Source: Alicyclobacillus fastidiosus
GTDB lineage: Bacteria > Bacillota > Bacilli > Alicyclobacillales > Alicyclobacillaceae
Assembly: GCF_026651875.1 (NCBI RefSeq)
Contig: NZ_CP104068.1
Span: 1-64,000 of the forward strand
Reading direction: 5' to 3'
DNA length: 64,000 nucleotides
The notes under the pieces are model-generated. The model did not search any database, was not told the origin of the DNA, and saw only the letters and a program-made list of their open reading frames with translations. Below, piece after piece: positions 17,566-24,763 of the stretch (the stretch's first letter is position 1; each line of letters opens with the position of its first letter). A program made the translations under genes and the position numbers.

Positions 17566-17778
17566 TTAATGATCCTCGTCGTTCTCTACTTTGGGCGGTC
17601 CATATACCTCTGTCATCGCCGAACGGGTGACCAGGACGGTGGCACCGCTCTTACGATATCCGTCTTTCGGGAAACGCTCGTCAAGCATCCGGTGACGTAA
17701 AGTACTGACTCCTTTATCCCACATCTTTGCTGCTTCAGTGATGGTCAAAACCTCATGTAAACACTGATGTTTTTTCAT
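17566..17778 (-). CDS. small excisionase/MerR-like HTH protein
   Basis: A 70-aa protein. The helix-turn-helix reads LTITEAAKMWDKGVSTLRHR and is followed by a wing (YRKSGATVLVTRSAMTEVYG), the pattern of excisionase-type DNA-binding proteins. GGGGAGTG precedes the ATG. Its promoter (TATGAT box) overlaps the palindrome ACGAATTCGT, also present at two other promoters in this island, so it is a candidate for the regulator that binds that palindrome. Confidence 0.65.
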   Translation of the reverse strand: MKKHQCLHEVLTITEAAKMWDKGVSTLRHRMLDERFPKDGYRKSGATVLVTRSAMTEVYGPPKVENDEDH

Positions 17779-17811
17779 AGTTCACTCCCCAATCTTGAAA
17801 CTTATCATACC

Positions 17812-17821
17812 ACGAATTCGT
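17812..17821. promoter_or_regulatory. ACGAATTCGT operator, site 1
   Basis: Ten-base perfect palindrome between the -35 and -10 regions of the minus-strand promoter of the 17778 gene (TATGAT box three bases further downstream on the minus strand). Same sequence and position as at 18076 and 23965. Confidence 0.6.
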
Positions 17822-18075
17822 TCGGTGTACACGCTGCTGAAACCGGAAGTTCTATCCACGGCAATAGTCTCCATTGGGCAGTTAGGAGGGAAAGCCCCAA
17901 AATAGGGTCTTTCCCTCTGGTTAAAAGGGTTTGTCCGTTCTTCGCTGTCAATGGACTTTCGCGGCATATGCTCGGCTACGCCTGCGCTATTCCACGACCC
18001 ATTGACACCGCGTTTTCATCGTGTTGAAATCGAGATTTTCCTTGGTATATAAAGATTTTTTAGCTTTTAAATACA

Positions 18076-18093
18076 ACGAATTCGTGGTATAAT
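18076..18093 (+). promoter_or_regulatory. promoter with ACGAATTCGT operator, site 2
   Basis: Palindrome ACGAATTCGT at 18076-18085, two bases GG, then TATAAT at 18088-18093. It drives the DUF2958 gene, whose ribosome site follows 25 bases later. Confidence 0.7.
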
Positions 18094-18131
18094 TGGTTTG
18101 TAAGAGATTACGAACATGGGAGGTAGAAACA

Positions 18132-18455
18132 GTGGAATTGTGGCCAGCTTCACTTGCAGAAATCACACCTGATTTGTACGCGACGGAGGAGGTAGAAAGC
18201 GAAGACAAAGAGGTGGTAGCGAAGTTCTTTGCGCTTGGGTCGAGCCTAACGTGGTATGTGGTGGAAGCTCAGAAACTGGAATTTGGGGATGTTTTGTTCT
18301 TCGGATACGTCCACACTGGCGACTGGAACAGCGAATGGGGGTATTTCACTCTCAAAGAGCTTGAGCAACAACGGTACCTAGGCGGTATCCCACGCATAGA
18401 GCGTGACCTTCATTTTGAGAAAAAGCGTTTTGGTGAACTTGACCTTGAGCAGTAA
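18132..18455 (+). CDS. DUF2958 protein
   Basis: A 107-aa protein with the DUF2958 pattern: TPDLYATEEVESEDKEVVAK, the KFFALGSSLTWYVVEA strand pair, FFGYVHTG, a GYFTLKELE helix and the IERDLHFEKK ending. The family is common on plasmids and phages, often near ArdC-type genes; its activity is not known. The frame extends to 18093, but GTG 18132 with GGGAGG seven bases upstream is the likely start. It is followed by an intrinsic hairpin. Confidence 0.82.
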   Translation: MELWPASLAEITPDLYATEEVESEDKEVVAKFFALGSSLTWYVVEAQKLEFGDVLFFGYVHTGDWNSEWGYFTLKELEQQRYLGGIPRIERDLHFEKKRFGELDLEQ

Positions 18456-18479
18456 GAAAAGCGTCAAGACAAACGAAAA

Positions 18480-18505
18480 GGACTCTCCGTTGCACCGGAG
18501 AGTCC
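18480..18505 (+). terminator. hairpin after DUF2958 gene
   Basis: Perfect ten-base stem GGACTCTCCG / CGGAGAGTCC with a five-base loop; no long T-tract follows. Confidence 0.6.
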
Positions 18506-18578
18506 GCCCTCTAGAAAACATTGTTGCGGTAAGTGTATATCACGACCTTTATCTCGTCAAGAAACGGAGCGATTATAG

Positions 18579-18719
18579 ATGACATTCAAAATTCTGGGGC
18601 TTATCGGGTTGTTACTTTTTTTCGCCGTCTGGTACGGAATTAACCGCGTGGAGGACATCCTTAGCGATTACAAGCGGATCAATGATGATAAACACCTTTC
18701 AAGGAACGCCGCTCGATGA
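18579..18719 (+). CDS. small single-helix membrane protein
   Basis: A 46-aa frame. The N-terminal hydrophobic helix (ILGLIGLLLFFAVWYGI) is followed by a charged tail (RVEDILSDYKRI). Its TGA overlaps the next ATG by four bases, implying coupled translation with the 52-aa frame. Purpose unknown. Confidence 0.5.
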   Translation: MTFKILGLIGLLLFFAVWYGINRVEDILSDYKRINDDKHLSRNAAR

Positions 18720-18874
18720 GGGCGTCACAGTTAACGCAACTGCACGAGTCAGCACTTCTCGACAAGATTGTGGAGCTGTACATGAAGGGGACACTGGCCA
18801 CCCAGTTCCCCCTTCATCGGGAAGATATCGAAGCAGTGACGGACGGATCGCAAAACCGAGAGGAGATCGCCTAA
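18716..18874 (+). CDS. small hypothetical protein
   Basis: A 52-aa acidic helical frame (LTQLHESALLDKIVELYMKG) coupled by ATGA overlap to the upstream small membrane protein and followed directly by the ATG of the 163-aa gene, with GAGGAG near its end serving as that gene's ribosome site. The tight stacking of three frames supports it as a real gene. Not recognised. Confidence 0.5.
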   Translation: MRASQLTQLHESALLDKIVELYMKGTLATQFPLHREDIEAVTDGSQNREEIA

Positions 18875-19366
18875 ATGAGCACCGCAACCCTTGATAAATC
18901 TGTAACATGTCAGTTTCTCCTTAAAACCATTGTTGAGATGGCGAGGGAGGTTCAGTCTCTTCAAGAGCGTCACATCCTGCCGAGAGATATGTCCAGCGTC
19001 GAACTGACAGCGTTTATTTCAGCTTGTGCCAGCGTGTTCAACGAGAAATACGGGGAGCAGTACAGGCAGTCTCAAAACAAGTACCTCGATGGTTACTATC
19101 ATGCGGTCGATTATTTCCTGCTGAAATGCATCAAGGAACAGTATCCCGAGGAGATGGAACAGGCGAGATTGGCCGCACCAGTTGCGATCATTCGATGGCA
19201 CCGTGAAGACATAGAAGTGGCGCTCAAGCAAAGAAGCATCGAGGCGACACCTGAGAACGTGGAGCGCTTTGTCCGAAGCACAGCGATGAAGACACTGGAA
19301 GAACGTTCAGTAGCTGAGGGATGGGTAATCATCGATGACTGTTTACCTGACGTATTTGAAGCCTGA
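18875..19366 (+). CDS. hypothetical helical protein
   Basis: A 163-aa, mostly helical soluble protein (TIVEMAREVQSLQERHI, YLDGYYHAVDYFLLKCIKEQ, TPENVERFVRSTAMKTLEER). The start codon directly follows the stop of the preceding small gene, and GAGGAG supplies the ribosome site. It lies in the 18.1-20.3 kb cluster of unknown plasmid genes. No family recognised. Confidence 0.6.
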   Translation: MSTATLDKSVTCQFLLKTIVEMAREVQSLQERHILPRDMSSVELTAFISACASVFNEKYGEQYRQSQNKYLDGYYHAVDYFLLKCIKEQYPEEMEQARLAAPVAIIRWHREDIEVALKQRSIEATPENVERFVRSTAMKTLEERSVAEGWVIIDDCLPDVFEA

Positions 19367-19414
19367 TTCAAGCGGTGGGGCAAGGATTCCCTTGCCCCTT
19401 GAAGGAGAATAGAA

Positions 19415-20272
19415 ATGGCAAAAGACCTATGGATGCCCGTAGCGTTCCAACAACTAGACCTATTTGACATCGCGGATCGGAATGAGTGGGAGCAAAAGAG
19501 TCAGGCATCGCGCATTGACCCGAAGGACTTCCGAATAGGGGACATCTTCTATGTGAAGTGGGGGAATGGGTTGGACTTTGAAGGCAGACTCGCCGCAAAG
19601 GGTTGGTGGTGCGACCGAGAGGACTTGAAGAACTACCACTGGCTTGATACGGGTACAGGGTTCCGTCACTTTGACCCATTTTTGCATGAGTGGATGTATA
19701 AGGGGCATGATGATGGCTACCGAGCGCCGAGCAAAGACGACATCGAGGAAAGGTTACGCGCACGACTGGCCACGGTTCCACTCAAAAATCGAATTGCGAC
19801 CTATCAACAATTTCAGAACGAGTACCCATACTTGAGTGCTGAATACTCTCCATTGATGCGTGAAGCGTGGGACAAAGCGATTGTTGCAGTCACGACCCTC
19901 GATGAGTTTCTGGCAGCTCGTAAGGACTGGAGTTGTCCGGTAGACATTCCACCCAAACTGACGAAGCAGGTTCAACAGTACGTGGAAAGCGTATTTTGGA
20001 AGCCAAAAGACCTCTGGAGAGAGGAGCTTATGAAGCTTCGATGGACAGAGGGGGGAAAGAAGGATCACTATGTTGCTGGGGTTGCACAACAGGATATGAC
20101 CTACTGGCGACCTTTGTATCAGGCGTTTTTTACAGAATGTCGCACAGCAACAGAGTTGTTTACGTTCATGGTCATGCGCGGAAGAGAGAGTTTCGGTTGG
20201 AAGTTCGGTGAATCTTCCCCTGCAAGAGTCTGGGTTGAAGAAGAGGCGTTACAAATCCAACTTGGAGCATAA
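19415..20272 (+). CDS. hypothetical protein
   Basis: A 285-aa soluble protein, rich in tryptophan, tyrosine and acidic residues. The N-terminus (MPVAFQQLDLFDIADRNEWE) is followed by a KDFRIGDIFYVKWGNG segment and a WWCDREDLKNYHWLDTGTGF stretch that looks like a small beta domain; the second half is helical (DKAIVAVTTLDEFLAARKDW). AAGGAGAA precedes the ATG. Last gene of its cluster, ended by a clear terminator. Function unknown. Confidence 0.6.
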   Translation: MAKDLWMPVAFQQLDLFDIADRNEWEQKSQASRIDPKDFRIGDIFYVKWGNGLDFEGRLAAKGWWCDREDLKNYHWLDTGTGFRHFDPFLHEWMYKGHDDGYRAPSKDDIEERLRARLATVPLKNRIATYQQFQNEYPYLSAEYSPLMREAWDKAIVAVTTLDEFLAARKDWSCPVDIPPKLTKQVQQYVESVFWKPKDLWREELMKLRWTEGGKKDHYVAGVAQQDMTYWRPLYQAFFTECRTATELFTFMVMRGRESFGWKFGESSPARVWVEEEALQIQLGA

Positions 20273-20293
20273 TGAAAACCATCGAAAAGATGA

Positions 20294-20317
20294 AAACCGC
20301 CTAGAAAGGCGGTTTTT
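20294..20317 (+). terminator. intrinsic terminator
   Basis: AAACCGCC / GGCGGTTT hairpin with a six-base loop and TTTTT, about 25 bases after the 285-aa gene. Confidence 0.85.
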
Positions 20318-20419
20318 ATCTGAGAAGCCACAAGTCGTGAGCCATGGATGAACACAGTATATTCCTTACTTCGGTTGCACATGTCACGAACAGCGAGAGA
20401 AGCGAAACCCAAAAGGTAG

Positions 20420-20445
20420 CCCCATGCCTAGAGCATGGGCCTTTT
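20420..20445 (+). terminator. intrinsic terminator upstream of element A
   Basis: GCCCCATGC / GCATGGGC hairpin then CTTTTG, four to five bases before the outer helix of element A. The other three copies have the same arrangement. Confidence 0.7.
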
Positions 20446-20448
20446 GAT

Positions 20449-20637
20449 GTCGAGTGTTTAGATCAGGCTTCGCCTTGCCCAGGCTACCACGTCCCCCCTC
20501 CTCTTAGAGGACCGTGCCTCCTTATCCTCCCTCGCTTCGCTCAGTCCGGTACCGGCACTCAAACCGGCCCTCTAAGTGAGCCTCTGGGACGTCGGTTATT
20601 CGCCTTGGGCGAAGCCCCATGCGGGACACACTCGACA
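20449..20637 (+). ncRNA. repeated structured element, copy A (leader of 20658 gene)
   Basis: A 189-nt GC-rich element. Outer helix TGTCGAGTGT / ACACTCGACA. Inner helices: GGCTTCGCC near each end, CGTCCC / GGGACG, CTTAGAGG / CCTCTAAG and GTGCC / GGCAC. Invariant blocks CTCCTTATCCTCCC and GTCCGGTACCG lie at the tip. It is nearly identical to copy C except in the outer helix, where both strands changed together. It ends three bases before AAAGGAG, the ribosome site of the next gene. The CCTCC in the invariant block could pair with that site. Confidence 0.7.
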
Positions 20638-20657
20638 ACTAAAGGAGAAATGAACCC

Positions 20658-21770
20658 ATGCAAACCAACTCAGCTCTATTTCAAACGCTCTACTTTGTTG
20701 AAGGAATCGTGAATGAGTTTAAGGCAGAGCTGGTGCCTTACTCAGTTTCAACCACAGGTAACTTGACCACATTCGCGCTTGAGCTTGAAGTCACTGTTCC
20801 GGGTATCAAGTGGGTAAAAGTCACACTATCTGGAGGTTGGTGTGTTGAGACTGGGAAGGGGTATTTTACCCATCTTGCATGTCGGGGGAGTGCGACCATT
20901 GGGGAAAGCCGTCGGCAAAGCATCATTGCCGTATTAAAGGGGTTATTTTTTGGTTTTGAGCTTTCAGACGACCAGCCGGAGGGTGTCTATACAAAATCGG
21001 GAACGTATGAACAACGGACACAACTGATCCGTAAAATTGAACGTTCTCAACTTACACCGCTCTATAAAAAGACGTATCGTGACATGGAATTTCTAGTGTG
21101 CTTGTACCAGAACCACCTTGTTGAGTCTTACGACTACGGAATGGATTACATCGATGAAAAGGGCACGAAATATCGCATCATGAGAATGGTTACCGGCTTT
21201 GAGAAGGTAAATCGCTTTTTATTGTCGGTCGAGGAGTATCGGGATGGCTATCGGGCATTTCACCAGGCTACTGAACGAAAAGAGACGTCCATCGAGGTAC
21301 TTCACCCATTAGTCGAGGCCATGCCACCTGAATTGTCTGTTGGCACAGTCGTATACGATACGGAGGAACGCTGTTACGCTCGCATTATTGAGGTTGACCA
21401 AGAGTTACATTTACAACATGAAAGTAGTGCAGGGAAGAGCAGTTGGGAGCCGTTTATTCTTTCATCGCGGTACGAAGTTGTGCAGGATACTCCGTTTGAA
21501 GTACCGACCAGCGGCCTTTACTTCGATACAACCAATCGATATCTATATCGAGCTGTGTTCGAGCGACCTAACTACCTGGTTGTTGCTCCAGCTCACAACG
21601 GAACTTTTGAATCACGTAGATGGAGTGTTGCCAAGGCTAAAGACCGTAGACCTTCCCAGCAATCCACTATCGCTTGCTTAGTGTTCGTATGTAAGAATTT
21701 AGTTGGTGATGGATATGCTGTTTACACCGCTAAAGCCCATGTTACTAGGTATGCGAAAGGAGCCGTTTGA
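20658..21770 (+). CDS. hypothetical protein behind element A
   Basis: A 370-aa soluble protein of mixed alpha/beta character, with no signal or membrane segment. Notable stretches: VPGIKWVKVTLSGGW, SIIAVLKGLFFGFELSDDQP, and LSVGTVVYDTEERCYARIIE. ATG 20658 lies ten bases after AAAGGAG; an overlapping 20-codon frame beginning at 20650 might act as a leader peptide. The 3' end overlaps the ligase gene by about 55 bases in another frame, unusually long, so its C-terminus may be altered. Not recognised. Confidence 0.6.
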   Translation: MQTNSALFQTLYFVEGIVNEFKAELVPYSVSTTGNLTTFALELEVTVPGIKWVKVTLSGGWCVETGKGYFTHLACRGSATIGESRRQSIIAVLKGLFFGFELSDDQPEGVYTKSGTYEQRTQLIRKIERSQLTPLYKKTYRDMEFLVCLYQNHLVESYDYGMDYIDEKGTKYRIMRMVTGFEKVNRFLLSVEEYRDGYRAFHQATERKETSIEVLHPLVEAMPPELSVGTVVYDTEERCYARIIEVDQELHLQHESSAGKSSWEPFILSSRYEVVQDTPFEVPTSGLYFDTTNRYLYRAVFERPNYLVVAPAHNGTFESRRWSVAKAKDRRPSQQSTIACLVFVCKNLVGDGYAVYTAKAHVTRYAKGAV

Positions 21771-22593
21771 TTCGACTCGTTACTTGTTTGAGCCGAAGGC
21801 TGATGGCTGGCGTTTACTTCTTCATAAACAAGGTTCACGTATTGAGGTCTACACCAGGAATGGGAACGTCGTCACGAAGCAATTTCCTGAATTTCAGTCT
21901 CTTGCCTCTCTCATCTCGTCTGATGAAGTTATCCTCGATGGGGAAGGTGCCTGTTTTTCCGACAACCGGTTTTGGTTTGAGCGGTTTGATTCTCGCGCTC
22001 GGCTTAATAACCCGAACAAAATCGTTCGTGCTTTACAGGAGCATCCTGCTACGTTCTTTGTCTTCGACGTGCTCTATCGTGATGGTGAGAGCTGTATGTC
22101 TCTAGATTTACTGCAACGCAAAACCATCCTTCACGACATCGTGTTGCCTGGTCCTCACATGTCCATCGTTCCGTTTGTGGAGGGTGAAGGCATTTCTTTG
22201 TGGGAACAGACCAAAGCACTTGGTTGGGAAGGGATTGTAGCCAAACGGTTACCTAAGAGCGCGTACCGCCTAGAGACGCGATCTGATATGTGGTTGAAGA
22301 TAAAGCATTGGACATATGCGGACGTATCGATTCTTGGTTACCAACGATCGCCATTCCGCTTGATTGTTGGGGACGTTGACTGCGAAGGGAAGCTAGTCCT
22401 GCTTGGTTCTGTAGAGTACGGCTTTCGACAGGAAGAAAAAACGGCATTTCTTCGGATTGTTCCACAGCTTCACACGTTAGAGTCGAAGGGGATTCAGTGG
22501 GTTAGGCCGAGTTTACGCGCCCAGGTGAAATTCTTGGATCGGACTTCTAAGGGAAAACTTCGCATTCCGTCATTCGAGAAATTCATCATCTAG
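21715..22593 (+). CDS. ATP-dependent DNA ligase (small LigD-like catalytic core)
   Basis: Nick-sealing enzyme of about 292 aa: adenylation domain plus OB fold. Motif I lysine is in LFEPKADGWR; motif III in FFVFDVLYRDG; motif IV in EGIVAKRLPKSAYRL; motif V in WLKIKHWTY. It lacks an N-terminal DNA-binding domain and the polymerase/nuclease domains of LigD, as in plasmid and phage minimal ligases. ATG 21715 is preferred because GGTG lies six bases upstream; 21703 and 21709 are alternatives. Could repair nicks during transfer or replication. The start lies inside the previous gene. Confidence 0.88.
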   Translation: MLFTPLKPMLLGMRKEPFDSTRYLFEPKADGWRLLLHKQGSRIEVYTRNGNVVTKQFPEFQSLASLISSDEVILDGEGACFSDNRFWFERFDSRARLNNPNKIVRALQEHPATFFVFDVLYRDGESCMSLDLLQRKTILHDIVLPGPHMSIVPFVEGEGISLWEQTKALGWEGIVAKRLPKSAYRLETRSDMWLKIKHWTYADVSILGYQRSPFRLIVGDVDCEGKLVLLGSVEYGFRQEEKTAFLRIVPQLHTLESKGIQWVRPSLRAQVKFLDRTSKGKLRIPSFEKFII

Positions 22594-22631
22594 AACCACT
22601 TTGGCCACCGGACGCCCACCCGTTTTCGCTA

Positions 22632-22673
22632 CCGAGCTAACTTTCGAGCAGAGCACTCGAAAGTGGATCTCGG
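22632..22673. other. hairpin-rich segment downstream of ligase
   Basis: Nested stem: outer CCGAG / CTCGG, inner ACTTTCGAG / CTCGAAAGT. Flanking sequence adds GC-rich half-palindromes (CCACCGG near 22606, CCGGACTGGTGG near 22713). No T-tract. Function unclear; may be a processing or transfer signal. Confidence 0.45.
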
Positions 22674-22759
22674 CTTAACGCTCATAAGCGCTGCGCGCTC
22701 ACCACGGGTCCCGGACTGGTGGAAAAGCATGAACTGAAAAGAGAACAGCAAAGTGGATA

Positions 22760-22787
22760 CCCCATGCCTTTGGCCTGGGGTTTTTTA
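22760..22787 (+). terminator. intrinsic terminator upstream of element B
   Basis: ACCCCATGCC / GGCCTGGGGT hairpin followed by six T, two bases before the outer helix of element B. Confidence 0.85.
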
Positions 22788-22788
22788 T

Positions 22789-22975
22789 CGTCTCGTGCTG
22801 GGTTACGGCTTCGCCTTGCCTAGGCTATCATCGGCCCCCCTCCAAACAAAGGGCCGTGCCTCCTTATCCTCCCTCGCTGCGCTCAGTCCGGTACCGGCAC
22901 TTACCCCTTTGCCTGGAGCCTCTAGGCCAATGATTTTGAGCCTAGGGCGAAGCCACCCAAGGCTTACACGAGACG
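22789..22975 (+). ncRNA. repeated structured element, copy B (leader of ArdC-like gene)
   Basis: A 187-nt element. Outer helix CGTCTCGTG / CACGAGACG. Inner helices TCAT-GGCC / GGCC-ATGA and CAAAGGG / CCCTTTG differ in sequence from copies A/C yet pair at the same places, with GTGCC / GGCAC kept. Invariant blocks CTCCTTATCCTCCC, GTCCGGTACCG, AGGCTA and GAGCCTCT are all present. It ends five bases before the ribosome site of the ArdC-like gene. Confidence 0.7.
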
Positions 22976-22994
22976 AACTGGAGAGATGGAAAAG

Positions 22995-23822
22995 ATGGGA
23001 AAGCGAATCGATGAAGCAGTACAAAAACTTCTGGTGATGTGGGAGACAGGTGACATGCCGGAGGTTATTAAACATACGACACTGGCGCGTCAAAAAGGTG
23101 AGCGGCCTTGCGATAGTTGGAGCTTGGCGAATCAGATTTTGATGCTTCTTGGTTTGACGGAGGACGCACGGGGATTTCGGCAATGGGAGCAAGTTGGCCG
23201 CAAGGTGAAAAAGGGCGCGAAGGCGATCTATATCTCGGGACCGTGCAAACATACGCGTGAAGTCGTTGATGAAGATACCGGCGAGAAGGTAAAGCGGACA
23301 TTCATTTCGGGATTTAAAGACATTCCAGTATTTCGCATCGAGGATACCGAGGGCAAGCCGGTCGAAGTCACCAAACCGGATTACAGTCCACAACAGCTAC
23401 CCCCACTGATGGATGTGGCCGAGGCGTGGGACATTCCGGTGAAGTACACAGCAGGCGATGGGCGCGCATATGGTTCCTATCTCTCAACACCGGATCGTTC
23501 ATTTGAACAAATCGTATTGAGAACGCATGACGCCTCGACGTTCTTTCACGAGCTCAGTCATGCAGCGCATAACCGCATTCGGCCCCTTAAAGGTGGTCAG
23601 GACCCCTTCCAAGAGATTGTGGCCGAGACGTGCGCGGCGGTCCTCTGTCTGATGTATGGATACGAAGGACATGTAGCCAACGCCCGAAAGTACGTCGCAC
23701 ACTACGCTAAAGTGAAACCGGAGGAAGCAACCAAAGGTGTCATGAGAGCACTGAGTGACATCGAGAAGGTGCTTGACCTGATTCTTTCCACGACGGCGCA
23801 ACCGCAGGAGCGTACCGCGTGA
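22995..23822 (+). CDS. ardC: ArdC-like antirestriction protein
   Basis: About 275 aa. The N-terminal half resembles the ArdC single-strand-DNA-binding domain (SWSLANQILMLLG, FRQWEQVGRKVKKGAKAIYI, GFKDIPVFRIEDTEGKPV). The C-terminal half is an IrrE-like zinc metallopeptidase with HExxH in TFFHELSHAAH and a downstream Glu in EIVAETCAAVLC. Known homologues protect incoming plasmid DNA from restriction during conjugation. ATG 22995 is nine bases after GGAGAG; ATG 22986 also possible. A 28-codon GTG frame overlaps its stop (to 23905) and ends in an NLFAGNIGGGLV peptide of unknown meaning. Confidence 0.88.
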   Translation: MGKRIDEAVQKLLVMWETGDMPEVIKHTTLARQKGERPCDSWSLANQILMLLGLTEDARGFRQWEQVGRKVKKGAKAIYISGPCKHTREVVDEDTGEKVKRTFISGFKDIPVFRIEDTEGKPVEVTKPDYSPQQLPPLMDVAEAWDIPVKYTAGDGRAYGSYLSTPDRSFEQIVLRTHDASTFFHELSHAAHNRIRPLKGGQDPFQEIVAETCAAVLCLMYGYEGHVANARKYVAHYAKVKPEEATKGVMRALSDIEKVLDLILSTTAQPQERTA

Positions 23823-23953
23823 GCGGTACCTCCACAAAGGAGGTATTCACAATCACTGAAATGGTGAATTTATTCGCTGGAAACATCGGCGGAGGACTGG
23901 TGTAAGCTAAACATCAAGGCATGAAAATCCTTGATATATAAGCGTTTTTCATG

Positions 23954-23982
23954 TTGCATATACGACGAATTCGTCGTATAAT
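23954..23982 (+). promoter_or_regulatory. promoter with ACGAATTCGT operator, site 3
   Basis: TTGCAT (-35) at 23954-23959, 17-base spacer, TATAAT at 23977-23982. The spacer holds ACGAATTCGT at 23965-23974, extended here to a longer perfect palindrome (ACGACGAATTCGTCGT). It drives the two small genes that follow. Confidence 0.8.
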
Positions 23983-24011
23983 AAATGTATAAAGAAGGAA
24001 AGGTGATGAAC

Positions 24012-24227
24012 ATGACACCGGACATTGAGCAGCAGATTCGCAACATGTATTTGGAGCTCCGCGCTAGGGAGGAATTAAATCATGACCAGGCGATAGCACT
24101 CGATGGGCTACTGGGTGGAGCGGATGCGAAACTTGTCTGCAAAGGTTCCGAACTGGCTTATTCCATTGCCGCAGATATGGTGTATCAATTGTTGAGCTGT
24201 TTTGAGAAAATACGAATCGCCGCTTGA
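24012..24227 (+). CDS. small helical protein
   Basis: A 71-aa, mostly helical, slightly acidic protein (TPDIEQQIRNMYLELRARE, YSIAADMVYQLLSCFEKI). ATG 24012 has AAAGGTG six bases upstream; ATG 24006 and an upstream start at 23985 are less well spaced. First gene behind operator site 3, followed at once by another small gene. Not recognised. Confidence 0.55.
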   Translation: MTPDIEQQIRNMYLELRAREELNHDQAIALDGLLGGADAKLVCKGSELAYSIAADMVYQLLSCFEKIRIAA

Positions 24228-24245
24228 AAGGTGGGAGTGACCCTC

Positions 24246-24476
24246 GTGATCAAGGAGATTCAACGAATCAAATTCAATTTTGGATGCAAGAGTTACCCTG
24301 AATGCCATCATGTAAAGGCTACTCTAATCGATTTGGTGTCAGGTGAAAAATATGCTCTGTGTGTCGTCATGGCGAGTCAGATATTGGATATCCTTGATCG
24401 GTATCCACGATTGAGAGTGATTCAGGCACACGTCGATGAGATTTCGATACTACCCCTATTTCAGGATGCGATGTAG
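24246..24476 (+). CDS. small hypothetical protein
   Basis: A 76-aa alpha/beta protein (IKEIQRIKFNFGCKSYPECH, MASQILDILDRYPRLRVIQA). GTG 24246 follows AGGTGGGAG by seven bases. Two cysteines and two histidines early in the chain might bind metal, which is speculative. It forms a pair with the preceding small gene. Confidence 0.5.
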   Translation: MIKEIQRIKFNFGCKSYPECHHVKATLIDLVSGEKYALCVVMASQILDILDRYPRLRVIQAHVDEISILPLFQDAM

Positions 24477-24567
24477 CTCAGGCCGAGGAGCGCACGTACA
24501 TCAAAGACGCGTCGGGCGCTCATGAATAAGTCTGAAAGCAAACAGACCCCGATTTTCCACTCCTAGG

Positions 24568-24741
24568 CTATTTAAGTCGATTTAATACAAACTCCAGCAT
24601 CATAATAATTCCTTTTTCAACCAGTAAGATATCTCTATTTTCCCACCCAGGAGTATGTTCTATTTTCGAAGCGAATTGAAGGTGATACTCCAATAATGCA
24701 TCGAGCTCGTCTTTGATTGTGATTTCTGGATTTTGTTCCAT
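24568..24741 (-). CDS. 57-aa protein behind element C
   Basis: A short minus-strand frame, helical and acidic at the start (EITIKDELDALLEYHLQFAS) with a hydrophobic helix near the end (KGIIMMLEFVLNRLK). ACAAGGA lies about nine bases upstream, and element C sits directly before it in the same direction, as the other copies sit before their genes; that context is the main reason to call it. Function unknown. Confidence 0.5.
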   Translation of the reverse strand: MEQNPEITIKDELDALLEYHLQFASKIEHTPGWENRDILLVEKGIIMMLEFVLNRLK

Positions 24742-24763
24742 GTTCTCAAATCCTTGTCTTTAA

